Made by a program: the position numbers and the translations under genes. Positions 23,701 through 33,190 of a stretch of DNA of 64,000 bases are shown piece after piece. Positions within the stretch are counted from its first letter, which is position 1; each line of letters starts with the position of its first letter. Source of the stretch: Sinonovacula constricta (taxonomy: Eukaryota; Mollusca; Bivalvia; Cardiida; Solecurtidae); assembly GCA_007844125.1 (NCBI GenBank), contig CM017571.1, positions 27,262,440 through 27,326,439 of the forward strand. The letters are read 5' to 3'. The notes beneath the pieces are model-generated. The model was not told the origin of the DNA. It was given only the letters and a program-made list of their open reading frames with translations, and searched no databases.

Positions 23701-26700
23701 TAGGTCACTATTTAAACTTTTCTCTTTCACATACAAACTCTTTTAACACCTTTACCTAAAGCTTTTATTCAACTTCTTGGTACTTCATCAGCAAACTGGT
23801 TGTTTAGTCACTGCTGGCTCACACCGCTAGAGGGCGTGAGCGATGTTATCGTCTTATAGCAATTGGAACTCCTCGGGTAATTCCGTCCTCGGGACAATCA
23901 TCACTCGGATGTATCTGGTGCAATGATACTTAATAAACAATGGCGTAGTTTGACACATGTCTTGCTTGCTGCGCTTTTTAAATTAAACTAGGATGATTAA
24001 AATTTGAAGCAGCCACAAACTGAAGTTTAACTGGCATCGTACTATAGTGAGCTGTTATCCGAGCTGCCATGTCTGTTTTGACGTCTGTCACAAAATAAGT
24101 CCCATTTAGGGAAATGGCCGACGTGATCCGTCTACCTACATACATCGGCGAGATGATTCGTGAATTGTCCGAGGTGTTCTGATTGGTCTTATAGGAGATA
24201 TGCGAAAGTTCGGAACGTCCCCCGTACCTGTAAAACCTGGTGTGAGAGCCCTGGTATAGATGGCCTAATTTTGACTAGCTTTCAAAAATACTTTATGTTA
24301 AAATATTGAACTATAATACTCTTGTATTTATTCGTTTAAACCAGTTTCTGAGACAATTAAAGACGTTGGCTCAGAAAACAAAACTACACTCAGTAGTTTA
24401 TTCAATGAAGGGGCTTACGAATTATTAATCTCTGTTGCTCGGCTTAACCATCACAGCTAGTCTGATATTTTTGTTAGCTTTATGGCAGTGCTGAGTTATG
24501 TTTATATTTTTTATTTCCAGGTGCCCCCACGAAACCAAGGCAACAAGTGGGTGTTTCTTGCAGCCTTCTTTGAGAGACGAATGTTGTTCCGATGTGATAT
24601 GTCCGCAAACAGACATTATCATCGCAACAGTGTCAACAATAGGTCCACATAAGTCACAAGCTGCCTCTTCAACGACAACGCCAACTACACCAAAGCACGC
24701 CAATTTTGCTTCCGAATCTGAGAAGCAAATTAACGACTTCGCTAACGATATTATCAGCAACGGCAGTGAAATAGGGGGATCTTCGGATGATTACATTTAT
24801 GAAAATGTTCAGGAAGTTCAAAAACCAAAGAGTGTGGATATGGCAGTGTTTGAAAATGATGGAAATACTGATAACGGGCTCAGAAATTTGACGCTTGATT
24901 TAAGTATATCGCTAATCCAAGAAATAGCACATGAAATTACAGCCAATGCATCTCAAGATGGTCAATTCAATGGTTTCAATGTTAATGAGCGTGCGAACGG
25001 AAATGATGATGATTCGAATGGCGTAGCGGATAAACTTGTAACACCTGCTATTATACAAGACAATGTATCTAATACAATGAACAGCTCTTTTGACATACCA
25101 ATCAGTGTCACTACAACAATGGCTACACCACACATAGATCAATCAATACAGTTTGGTGGCGTTCAAACAGAAAAACAAGACGAACAACAATCAATTTATA
25201 ACAGAACCGAGCCACTGCCCGATATCGTTGGACGTAACCACTCTAACCTCACTGGTGGCACCTATTCGCATTTTAGTAACTATTTAAATCATGAAATGCC
25301 ATTCAGAGAGAATATATCGTTTCAAATGCGATATAACTTTACTCAAACTCCCAACACTTTTGGACAAGATAACAAAACAACACCCGAGCCCAAAGAATTC
25401 AGACTATTCACAAATAGTATAGGGACGATAGAAAATGATGCACCATCCCACAACAGCACGTCAAAAAGAAAGCGACAACTGTTAAATCCAAAGTCTTTGA
25501 AAGTCAGCAAAAGTAGTACTGAGCGTTTTGTTGAAAAAAGGCCCGGACTTAGAAAAACAATTTTAAAGACTTTGGAACATATTTCATGGCTTTCACGTCA
25601 AGATAAGAATAAATCTCGACCCTCATCGCCCGTAGAGTATTTGATAACAAGCGAAGCAGAAACCAGCGTACGGGACACCAAAGAAAACACGCCAATGCAA
25701 AGAGATAAGATTTACGACAGACAAAAACGTCTGAGACAAACACTGACAGACAGTCGTCCTTATACTTATTCTTCCCAGGAAAACATTTACAACTTTCATA
25801 GTAAATCAGGAAACAAACAAGTCAATTTACAAGACGACATACCCGCATATATAACACCTGAAGCAAGTGCAACACTCAATGCGAGTTCAAACCCTGAAGA
25901 GAAAACAACACCTGACGCGATTGCAAGGAACCGCTTGCTTTTGCTGTTGGGAAGCCCACACATACGACAAAGGCGGCTTATTTTCCATATACTGAAACAT
26001 AACAAAGATGCGGTTTTAGAACTGAAAAAGGGGCATAATGAGACTGATCAGAATCGTGTGCGTCAGGACAAGACTATTTTTACGGCATTTGGTGTCGTAA
26101 AATTAAAAGCAGGCGATTCACCTAACGTTCAGATCGGAGCATTGATGCCGGCTGGATCACTATTACGGAGCACGACGACTAGTAGACCGATGTTGGAAAT
26201 GCCAAAACACATGCCTAAAGGTAAGTTTAAGCAAGCACATTTCTAATGTTGTTGTGTTGTTGTTGTTTTTCTTCCAATTATGTTCATATATCTTCTTTAT
26301 CGGTTACATCAGAGTAGGGTTCATTCTTTAAGTCATAAAAAACTCCTTTGTATATAGTGCTTCTCTCACAAAGATGACACAATTAAAACTAATGGATTCT
26401 CACTGTGTTTTGAATCAAATTCCCCTAGACTTTATATATGTGTGTTTACAGCACTCACACATTATAGAATGTTATCTGTGTCAAAACTGTGTTTTAATTG
26501 AATGTTGCGCTCTAGACTTTACTTGAACAAAATGTTATTCTACAGCCTTTACTTAAACGAAATGTTTTTCTACAGCCTGTACTTGAATGAAATGTTATTC
26601 TACAGCCTTTACTTGAACGAAATGTTATTCTACAACCTTTACTTGAACGAAATGTTATTCTACAGACTTTACTTGAACGAAATGTTATTCTACAGCCTGT

Positions 26701-29588
26701 ACTTGAATGAAATGTTATTCTATAGCCTTTACTTGAACGAAATGTTATTCTACAGCCTTTACTTGAACGATATGTTATTCTACATATCGCAAAATTATGC
26801 GAGGTATCTATGTCTTTTTCCAAAGTTCAATCAGTTCAACAGAGTTGCTAGAAAAAAAAAAATGATATATCAGCCAATTTGCAACGTTTGCATGTAGGGT
26901 CAGTTAAGTAGATATTTTAGTCACTAGTGAATAAGATCACGTTTGCATACACATGCATTATTTTCACATTTTATATTTTAACCTCACTGAACGGAATACA
27001 AATGTATAGGGTACAGGTTAAATTGCTATGTTCTCTTTTTTTTGTATATTGTGCAGTCCTCCAACGCTTCCGGTGATACTTTGTAACTGTAAAACTAGGT
27101 ACATGTATGGCAATGATTTGTAGAGAACACTTTCATCGCTCCGTATAGTGAGTAGATAGGACGTACTTTATTAGCACTGCAAAGCATTGTCATAGAAACG
27201 CTTTAAAAAGTTGATGCTTCGCTAAGAATGACAGTAATGTTGTTGTTTTTTAAGGAAATGTTTAAGAAACCTTTAAAACGGCTCAACTGGATAGACAACA
27301 ACGTTTGTTGCTGTTGACTCTTGGGCTAGTTGGGTAATTAATAATAATGTCCATGGTTTGTAGGAAAATGCCACTACAAAGATAACTTGTACGACACGGG
27401 GCAGATTTGGTACGATGGGTGCAAGTCTAAGTGCATCTGTACTGATGGACATAAAAATGCACTTACGTGCAAACGGAGGTAAGACGTTTTACTTTGTTTA
27501 GTGAATATTAATTTCACTAACATCTTGTTTTGTGTTTAGAGCGTTACCGGACCCATTGCATTTTTTTTTATTCTGAAATAATGTGGTACTATTTAGATAT
27601 TATAAATGTAGTCTTCGTGGGGCGTTATCAATCCAAAGCAATGTGTATTGACTCTAAAATAACGTGGTACTATTTTGACACTATTAATGTCGTCTGTGCG
27701 GGCTTGCTTTTAAGCCTTATCAAATTTTATGCAATATCTTTAATCAAGGCTGCGTTCGGTGTGTGTGTTGTTGTTTTTTTTAAAATAATACCACTTTTTG
27801 GGTAATATATGACTTCATATGGCAACTGGTTTTCCTCACATGGCTGCTGGTTTTCTTCACTTTGTAGTTGGTATTCTTCTCATGGCTGTTGGGGTTTTTT
27901 CACATGGCTGTGGGTTTTTCTTCACATGGCTGTGGGTTTTTCTTCACATGGCTGTGGGTTTTTCACATGGCTGTGGGTTTTCTTCACATGGCTGTGGGTT
28001 TTCTTCATATGGCTGTAGGTTTTCTTTACATGTCTTCCCATAGCTGTGACATTTATTCACATGGCTGATGGTTATATTCAAATGGCTGATGGTTTTATTC
28101 AAGTGGCCGGTTATATTCAAATGGCTGATGGTTTTATTCAAGTGGCCGGTTATATTCAAGTGGCCGGTTATATTCAAATGGCTGATGGTTTTGTTCAAAT
28201 GGCTGATGGTTTTATTCAAATAACTGATGGTTTTACTCAAGTGGCTGATAGTTTTATTCAAATAACTGATGGTTTTATTCAAATGGCTAATGGTTTTGTT
28301 CAGATGACTGATGGATTCATTCAAATGGATGATGGTTTTGTTCAAATGACTGATAGTTTTGTTCAAATGGCTGATGTTTTTTTTTTCAAATCATTAATTT
28401 TGAGTAGAGCTTACACTCAATCAGTGCTTTGTTTGAAACAAAATTTCATATGATATCTAGTTTTATCTATATACCTAGAGAGAAGCTTTGCCGCTAAGAA
28501 ATGTCGTGGCTGTTACAACTCGTCTTTGACTAGAAATAATAAGCTATTCTGATTTCTTAATTCTTTGTGACGTGTCCAGTGTTACTGCAAATAATGATAT
28601 TGATTTTATAAACAGGCCTACAATAAACTAATGAAAGCCAGTATATGACTTAATCTACAATGTTTCGTTCAAGCTTGCCATTGTATGCCTTTGCGGACCA
28701 CAAACAAGAATCACTTTATCTTCAATAGAACCTATCTGCATATGGGTTTATTTGTCGGCAGGTTTAGATAATAATCAACAGTTATATGTTCATAATGCAT
28801 ATATTCAAAAAAACTTGAAACAGATTCAAATAAAATAAACTATAAGTGAAATTTAACAATCATACACATGTATTGTGAATGAAATGGTTTAGAACAACAT
28901 GTACCTGTTACAGATGCCGCATATTCACCGCTGTTCCGCCACACTGTTCTCTGGTTGTGGACGCTGCTGACAGGTGCTGTCTATTGTTGTATTGCAACCA
29001 GCACGCGACCAACACAGGGGTTCCAGCATCAACAAATGCCAACAAGCTTGATAACAGACAAACTTTTTTCACAGACACTGGACAGCACAACGAGACAGAC
29101 GACAAGTCTAAATCAGCTACCCAACTGACTTCAAACACGTCTGTGAATCATGACATAAGACCCGACGTCACTTCAGGTGTTTCTGCGAATGAAGTCGTGA
29201 AACCCCGTGAAGTCGTTGACGATATGTTGCGAATTGTGAATAGAAATAGTGCGATCTTGAAATCCGAGAACCCAAATACTTTGAGGTCGGTGGTGCTATC
29301 ATCAACACATGGTACACATGGTGCTAGTGTCGTTGACACCAATAATTCTGGAAGTGATGAGGCCATTGCATCAGTGAGTTCAGACTCAAGATTCTCTGAT
29401 CAAACAGCGCAAGCGAGGAATGATGAAATATCTTCAAACAGCACATTGTCAAAAGGTAAGTTGTCGACCAATTATTTTGAAAAATTTTGTGTGGATTTTA
29501 TTGATGTACATTTTATAACACGAGTCATATATTCGGTTAGTTTTTATCGTTGAACGTGTGTTTAAAATACGTTTTATGTTATATATAT

Positions 29589-29647
<59 letters not shown>

Positions 29648-29650
29648 TAT

Positions 29651-29689
<39 letters not shown>

Positions 29690-29692
29690 TAT

Positions 29693-29773
<81 letters not shown>

Positions 29774-32086
29774 TAGAGCATAAGGTATGTGGATATTCCA
29801 GGACAAATATGATGTTGCCCGGGATGTAGGCCTATGTAGCTGGGTGATAGGGAGAGAGTGTGTAAGTGATCTGGTTAGCACAGCCGATAGAGCATTCGCC
29901 CTGTTAGCGAAGGGTCCCGTGTTCGAATCCCAGACTGGCTATATTTATAACCGTAGGTTAGCTGGAAAACCTCCCCACATGTAAGTTCTCGACCCGAGGG
30001 CTCAGGAGTTACAAGTCAGCGACTCTAACCTCTCAGACACTGACGCCCTCTATAAATAATGTTTTATTCATTAAATTCCCAACAGTATGCAAACATTGGC
30101 TTGGCATTTTTTAAATTCTGTCTTCAGGTTGTGACGTTAATGGCCACGTGTACAAGGTCGGGGATTCATGGACTAATGGCTGCCGGTTTCGGTGCTTCTG
30201 TACGGATGACACAACAATGATGATAGCATGCGTTCACCTGTACGTGTCAAACCTGGAAATAATCTAAAACATGCAGGCAATGCCACACAAGCAGATAGCT
30301 TATCATAAAATTATCTATAAACATACACACTCGCCAACAGAAAATGTTCAGCACATATGGATATGTGAGATTAACAGAATACTAGGTTAGTGTTGAATAA
30401 CTAGGTTAGTGTTGAATAAAGAAAATGTTATCATACGAGGCTAAGACAAATCACAAGATTTGTCATGACGACAGTGCTAATATTGTCCTTCTTCAACACC
30501 AACTAGTATGCTATTTATCCTAGCAGCTGTAAACGTTCTTTAATGTTAAGATCTTTTTTTACCGAACATGGAACTACGCGTTCGAGTGTGGGTGTTATGT
30601 TTACAAAGGCCTACACGCTCAATCAAAAAGTAAAATTACTAATTCTTCTTAAAATAAGATCGTTAAGAAACGTTAATAAAGTTTAACTTTCTTGTGTACA
30701 AAGTCTCTAAAAATTCATAGAAGGTACATCCAAATTCAAATTGTACATGTACACGTTTGCTTTTTTATATGAATAACACTTGTTGATTTTAATCCCGTGT
30801 TTACAAACTGCCACAAATAAATGACGTGTTGTCTTCGAAGTTTTCGTCACAACATGTGACGTCATATGGCAGTAATAAATGAAGGGAATGAAATCCTTCT
30901 AAACAATGTATTTTATCATGAGCTGTTGCGTCCCTTAAAATCTTAAATACCATTTAACGTTTGGAACACTAAGTGCGGCTTGGAATGTAAGCATTTAACA
31001 ACAGTCCGTCTGAATGCGTGTGACAGGTTTATCATACCAGTTTTTGGTGAAGCAAATGTTATCATACCAGGCTTAATATATCTAATATCCAAGGTAATGG
31101 TAAAATGCATTTTTCGTTTCAATCATTTTACAAGAAAGAGCACTATGCGAGTCATCCAAGGCGCCACAGAGAGTTAAAGGTGAAATCCCACACTTTGGAC
31201 CAGATTTTTTTCCTCAGTCGACTATATCAATAATTGTTACCTGAAAAGATCTGCTCTTTAATGATGTCCTACATCTAAGTGAAAAGGAAAGCACTCTACA
31301 CTTCATCGCAAATGTGCATTTCCTATCCGAGACAGGCTGCACAGTTAGCTAATTTAAAACTAAGAATGCCACATGACTGCTCACTTTTGAAATTACTTTA
31401 TATCGTCATCCGGATACTCCGCTCTGACATTAATATCTATTTTTAGTAAAAATTCCCCAATCGAGTAATTAATAGATTTGAGAAGAATGAACATTAAGAG
31501 CCATTTATTTCACGATTTGTACTGTCAAACAACTGAGAAAGTGTTAGAATCGTCTATAATTACACGAAAAAAAAACGAGTTTAAGAACGGGGGAGTGATG
31601 TCGAAATTCCACCAAACATGGATAAGATATTGTACCATGTGTTTGAAAAACTAGTTCCAGACTTTGCCCACATGTTTCCCTATTTATTTTTATTTTTTTC
31701 AATAAAATACACAAACACACAATATGTAGCCATGTGAGAATCTGATTTCATTAAAAATATTGGAAATATCAATGTTATTTAGTTCCAAAAGATGGTGCGT
31801 ACTAGGCGCAGTGACCGAGTCGCGAACTTGTATTTCCTCTGCTCGCCTCTCACCGGTCGGAGCAAAGGATTTAATGTGGGAAGGTCTTCTAGCTGACCGG
31901 TGGGAGTCGCTGAGTTTGGGTGCCCCCAATTAATGCCAACACTTCTGTCTGGTTTTCAGATGTGTCCGTTGGACCTTACCTCCAGACTGCACGTTCGATC
32001 CCCCACCACCCGGAAAGTGTTGCGATGTGCCTAAATGTCCGCCTGGTTACAGAATACGATACCCGCGGGGTTACCGTCCAGAGTGA
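20632..32086 (+). CDS. Secreted protein with three VWC domains (7 exons, 929 aa)
   Basis: Join 20632-20713, 21228-21339, 24521-26220, 27364-27478, 28914-29455, 30128-30239, 31960-32086; total 2790 nt, in frame at all six junctions. Layout: signal peptide (1-22), VWC1 (Cys31-Cys92), an Asn/Ser/Thr-rich linker of ~540 residues, VWC2 (634-697), a ~154-residue linker, VWC3 (852-914), and a short Tyr/Arg/Pro-rich end. Each VWC has ten cysteines in the order C-C-CxC-C-C-C-CC-C, with WxxGC before the CxC. VWC modules are extracellular and often bind BMP/TGF-beta ligands or build matrix. Linker 1 carries many N-x-S/T sites and two furin-type sites, KRKR (380-383) and RQRR (547-550). VWC modules are bounded by phase-1 introns and split by phase-2 introns. 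I do not recognise a named orthologue; matrix or shell-matrix protein and growth-factor antagonist are both possible. Confidence 0.82.
20714..21227 (+). other. VWC gene intron 1, phase 1
   Basis: GTAAGT to TTGCAAG. The alternative acceptor four bases further in (GTCAG) would break the frame. Confidence 0.7.
21228..21339 (+). CDS. VWC gene exon 2: first half of VWC1
   Basis: The exon encodes residues 28-64 ([18 protein letters not shown], then RCQCLN, then YRCNK), that is cysteines 1-5, and two bases of Arg65. It ends AAAAG|GTAACC. Confidence 0.85.
21870..22075 (+). mobile_element. SINE family A fragment in VWC intron 2
   Basis: A box B (GTGGGTTCGAGTCTCGGTCGG) is followed by the body landmarks GTGGTTCTACGCAGACATTT and CAGCTGGACATCGCTATGAT. 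The box-A half is not clear. Confidence 0.75.
22821..22827 (+). promoter_or_regulatory. TATA-like box upstream of the candidate alternative exon
   Basis: TATTTAA lies ~59 bases before the ATG at 22880, with a GC-rich CCCCGG just after it. The distance suits a start site around 22850-22860. It is motif evidence only. Confidence 0.3.
22880..23010 (+). CDS. Candidate alternative first exon with signal peptide
   Basis: The ATG opens a 43-codon stretch whose core [19 protein letters not shown] is a strong signal peptide or signal anchor. It ends TGGCACAG|GTAAGG, leaving two bases (AG), exactly the phase needed to join exon 3 at 24521 (AG+G = Arg, then CPHET). The resulting isoform would be secreted but would lack VWC cysteines 1-5. 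It may instead be a chance frame in an intron. Confidence 0.4.
23865..23930. repeat. Dispersed repeat, partner of 4.74-4.90 kb
   Basis: The stretch GGAACTCCTCGGGTAATTCC and the following GACAATCATC match the 4760-4800 copy with few changes. Confidence 0.65.
24521..26220 (+). CDS. VWC gene exon 3: end of VWC1 and long linker
   Basis: A 1.7-kb exon encodes Arg65 to Lys631 plus one base. It opens with [11 protein letters not shown] and ECCSDVIC (VWC cysteines 6-10) and then a hydrophilic linker rich in Asn, Ser, Thr and Asp with many N-glycosylation sequons (for example NLT, NAS, NVS, NSS, NHS, NIS, NFT, NKT). Basic cleavage sites are KRKR|QLL (380-383) and RQRR|LIF (547-550). No folded domain is evident in the linker. 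It ends CTAAAG|GTAAGT. Confidence 0.88.
26221..27363 (+). other. VWC gene intron 3, phase 1
   Basis: GTAAGT to TTTGTAG. It contains the 30-bp tandem array at 26512-26795. Confidence 0.75.
26512..26795. repeat. 30-bp tandem array, ~9 units
   Basis: The unit is TTTACTTGAACGAAATGTTA then TTCTACAGCC. Because 30 is a multiple of three and the unit lacks stops, both strands stay open (an [14 protein letters not shown] decapeptide on the plus strand). It lies wholly inside an intron. Confidence 0.95.
27364..27478 (+). CDS. VWC gene exon 4: first half of VWC2
   Basis: The exon encodes residues 632-669 ([20 protein letters not shown], then KCICTDG, then LTCKR) and two bases of Arg670. Its length, phases (1 in, 2 out) and cysteine spacing match exons 2 and 6. 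Confidence 0.85.
27479..28913 (+). other. VWC gene intron 4, phase 2
   Basis: GTAAGA to CTGTTACAG. It contains the 21/22-bp tandem array at 27815-28380. Confidence 0.75.
27815..28380. repeat. 21/22-bp tandem array with a gradual sequence change
   Basis: The left part (27815-28040) is built from CATGGCTGTGGGTTTTCTTCA-type units and the right part (28046-28380) from AATGGCTGATGGTTTTATTCA-type units. The two differ by only a few bases, so it is one array that has drifted. Both strands of the right part stay open because the unit is 21 bp. Confidence 0.92.
28914..29455 (+). CDS. VWC gene exon 5: end of VWC2 and second linker
   Basis: The exon completes Arg670 and continues [11 protein letters not shown], then RCCLLLYC (cysteines 6-10 of VWC2). 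A ~154-residue Ser/Thr/Asn/Asp-rich linker follows. It ends CAAAAG|GTAAGT, phase 1. Confidence 0.85.
29580..29770. repeat. (AT)n microsatellite, ~190 bp
   Basis: Nearly pure TA repeats with three short interruptions (AAATA near 29600, GATATAGATA near 29645 and 29688). It begins about 125 bases after the exon 5 donor. Confidence 0.97.
29860..29945 (+). mobile_element. tRNA-like SINE head in VWC intron 5
   Basis: Box A-like TTAGCACAGCCGATAGAGC, an anticodon-arm-like TTCGC/GCGAA stem around CCTGTTA, and a good box B (GTTCGAATCCC, about 29930). The acceptor ends do not pair. Not family A in its downstream sequence. Confidence 0.55.
30128..30239 (+). CDS. VWC gene exon 6: first half of VWC3
   Basis: The exon encodes residues 851-887 ([19 protein letters not shown], then RCFCTDD, then IACVH) and two bases of Leu888. 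The donor is CACCT|GTACGT, slightly off the AG|GT seen in the other exons but in the same phase. Confidence 0.83.
30240..31959 (+). other. VWC gene intron 6, phase 2, 1.7 kb
   Basis: It contains a family-A SINE fragment at 31798-31905, just upstream of the acceptor GGTTTTCAG. Nothing else recognised. Confidence 0.7.
31798..31905 (+). mobile_element. SINE family A fragment in VWC intron 6
   Basis: The landmark TTTAATGTGGGAAGGTCTTC and TAGCTGACCGGTGG follow a decayed tRNA-like head. The 3' half of the element is missing. Confidence 0.65.
31960..32086 (+). CDS. VWC gene exon 7: end of VWC3, stop codon
   Basis: The exon completes Leu888 and continues [10 protein letters not shown], then GKCCDVPKC (cysteines 6-10), then [13 protein letters not shown] and TGA. 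A longer open frame over the same DNA (31920-32189) is in another phase and lacks the cysteine pattern, so it is a shadow. Confidence 0.83.
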
Positions 32087-32440
32087 CTGGCCCTGCCCCA
32101 TTGTGACTAACCTCCCTTTAAAGGCTGTCATATACATTAGTGTTTTTAAATATTTTAGTTGTTTTTATTGGTATTTTGTGTTGGCATAATAGTGTTATTT
32201 TTATTTATTCTAGTTGTTCTTGTTGATTACCTTGTTGTAGCTGTTGCTGCTGTCGTCGCCGCCGTTGTTGTCGTTAGTGTTTATGAGGATGAGGATGAAG
32301 AATATGAATAGAAAGAGGATGTTATATAATTATTTAGTATTATTTTTATATAATTATTATTGTTGTTGTTGTTATTATTATTATATTGGTATTTATCTTT
32401 TCTTCATTTTATTCTTCTTCTTCCTATTATTATTTTTGTA

Positions 32441-32493
<53 letters not shown>

Positions 32494-32930
32494 CATTATT
32501 ATTATTATTATTATTATTATACAATTATTTGTATTTATCTTCTTTTTATTCTTCTTATTCTTCTTGTAGTCAAAGTAGTAATAGTAGTAATAGTAGAAGT
32601 ATTTGTAGTAACTGTTGCTGGTAGAAGTAGTAGTAGTAGTAGTTGTTGTTGTAGTAAAGTAGAAGTAGTAACAGTAGCTATTTGTTGCTGTTGTTGTTGT
32701 ATTATCATCATTATCATAGCTATTTTTGTTGCTGCTGTCATGATGAAGATGGTTATAATAAGTTTGTGGTCCTTATTATGTAGTTGTTGATTTTTATTAT
32801 TCATTTTTTGTCTGTGATATTGAGAACGATTACAATGTGTTGAGTGTTCACACAGGCTTTTTGCCAAGCAACCATATTTGTTTAGAAAAGTTTTTTAAGT
32901 TTGAAGTTTAGTAATAGTAACAATAAAGTT
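32087..32930 (+). other. Probable 3' UTR: trinucleotide-rich tract ending at an AATAAA
   Basis: The stretch holds a near-pure (TTA)n block (about 32427-32520) and (GTA)n/(GTT)n-rich DNA (32570-32720). The first AATAAA I see after the stop is at 32922-32927. The low-complexity frames here, such as poly-Tyr, are not genes. Confidence 0.5.
32922..32927 (+). terminator. Candidate polyadenylation signal of the VWC gene
   Basis: AATAAA lies 836 bases after the stop codon and is followed by a T-rich stretch (CTGCTTTTCTGTT). It is motif evidence only. Confidence 0.35.
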
Positions 32931-33034
32931 GCCCAAACTTCGCTGCTTTTCTGTTATAATTATAGTTCCATGTGGGGAGGTGGCATGCAGTTATTTTTTT
33001 TTCCATTGCAATTAGGTTTCTTTCATAAAAGGAC

Positions 33035-33190
33035 TAAATGAGGAAAAGTCTTCCAGCTGCTGACGTCCGTTGCGCCTGTGGTTCTACCCAGGAACTGCTG
33101 GGGCCTTCGTCCGGCAAAATAGTTGGACGTCGCTAAAAATATCATAATTTGTCGCTGCGATTTATTTCAAACACCAAACAAACAAAACAA
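33035..33190 (+). mobile_element. SINE family A fragment (3' body)
   Basis: Landmarks are AAAAGTCTTCCAGCTG, GTGGTTCTACCCAGGA and CAAAATAGTTGGACGTCGCTA. The tRNA head is lost. Confidence 0.75.

Larger units (their letters stand above)
21340..24520 (+). other. VWC gene intron 2, phase 2, 3.2 kb
   Basis: The intron contains a family-A SINE fragment (21870-22075), a candidate alternative first exon (22880-23010) and a dispersed repeat (23868-23930). The rest is plain intronic DNA. Confidence 0.75.
29456..30127 (+). other. VWC gene intron 5, phase 1
   Basis: The intron contains a ~190-bp (AT)n run and a tRNA-like element. It ends TTCTGTCTTCAG. Confidence 0.75.

Noticed and set aside
26502..26897. 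131-codon plus-strand and 103-codon minus-strand frames
   Set aside because: Both come from the stop-free 30-bp array inside VWC intron 3.
29449..29881. Poly Tyr-Ile frames on both strands
   Set aside because: They are (AT)n translated.
31920..32189. 89-codon frame over the last VWC exon
   Set aside because: Wrong phase for exon 6; the correct phase restores the CC..C VWC ending and stops at 32086.
32244..32867. Poly-Tyr/Ile and related frames
   Set aside because: They are trinucleotide repeats in the likely VWC 3' UTR.
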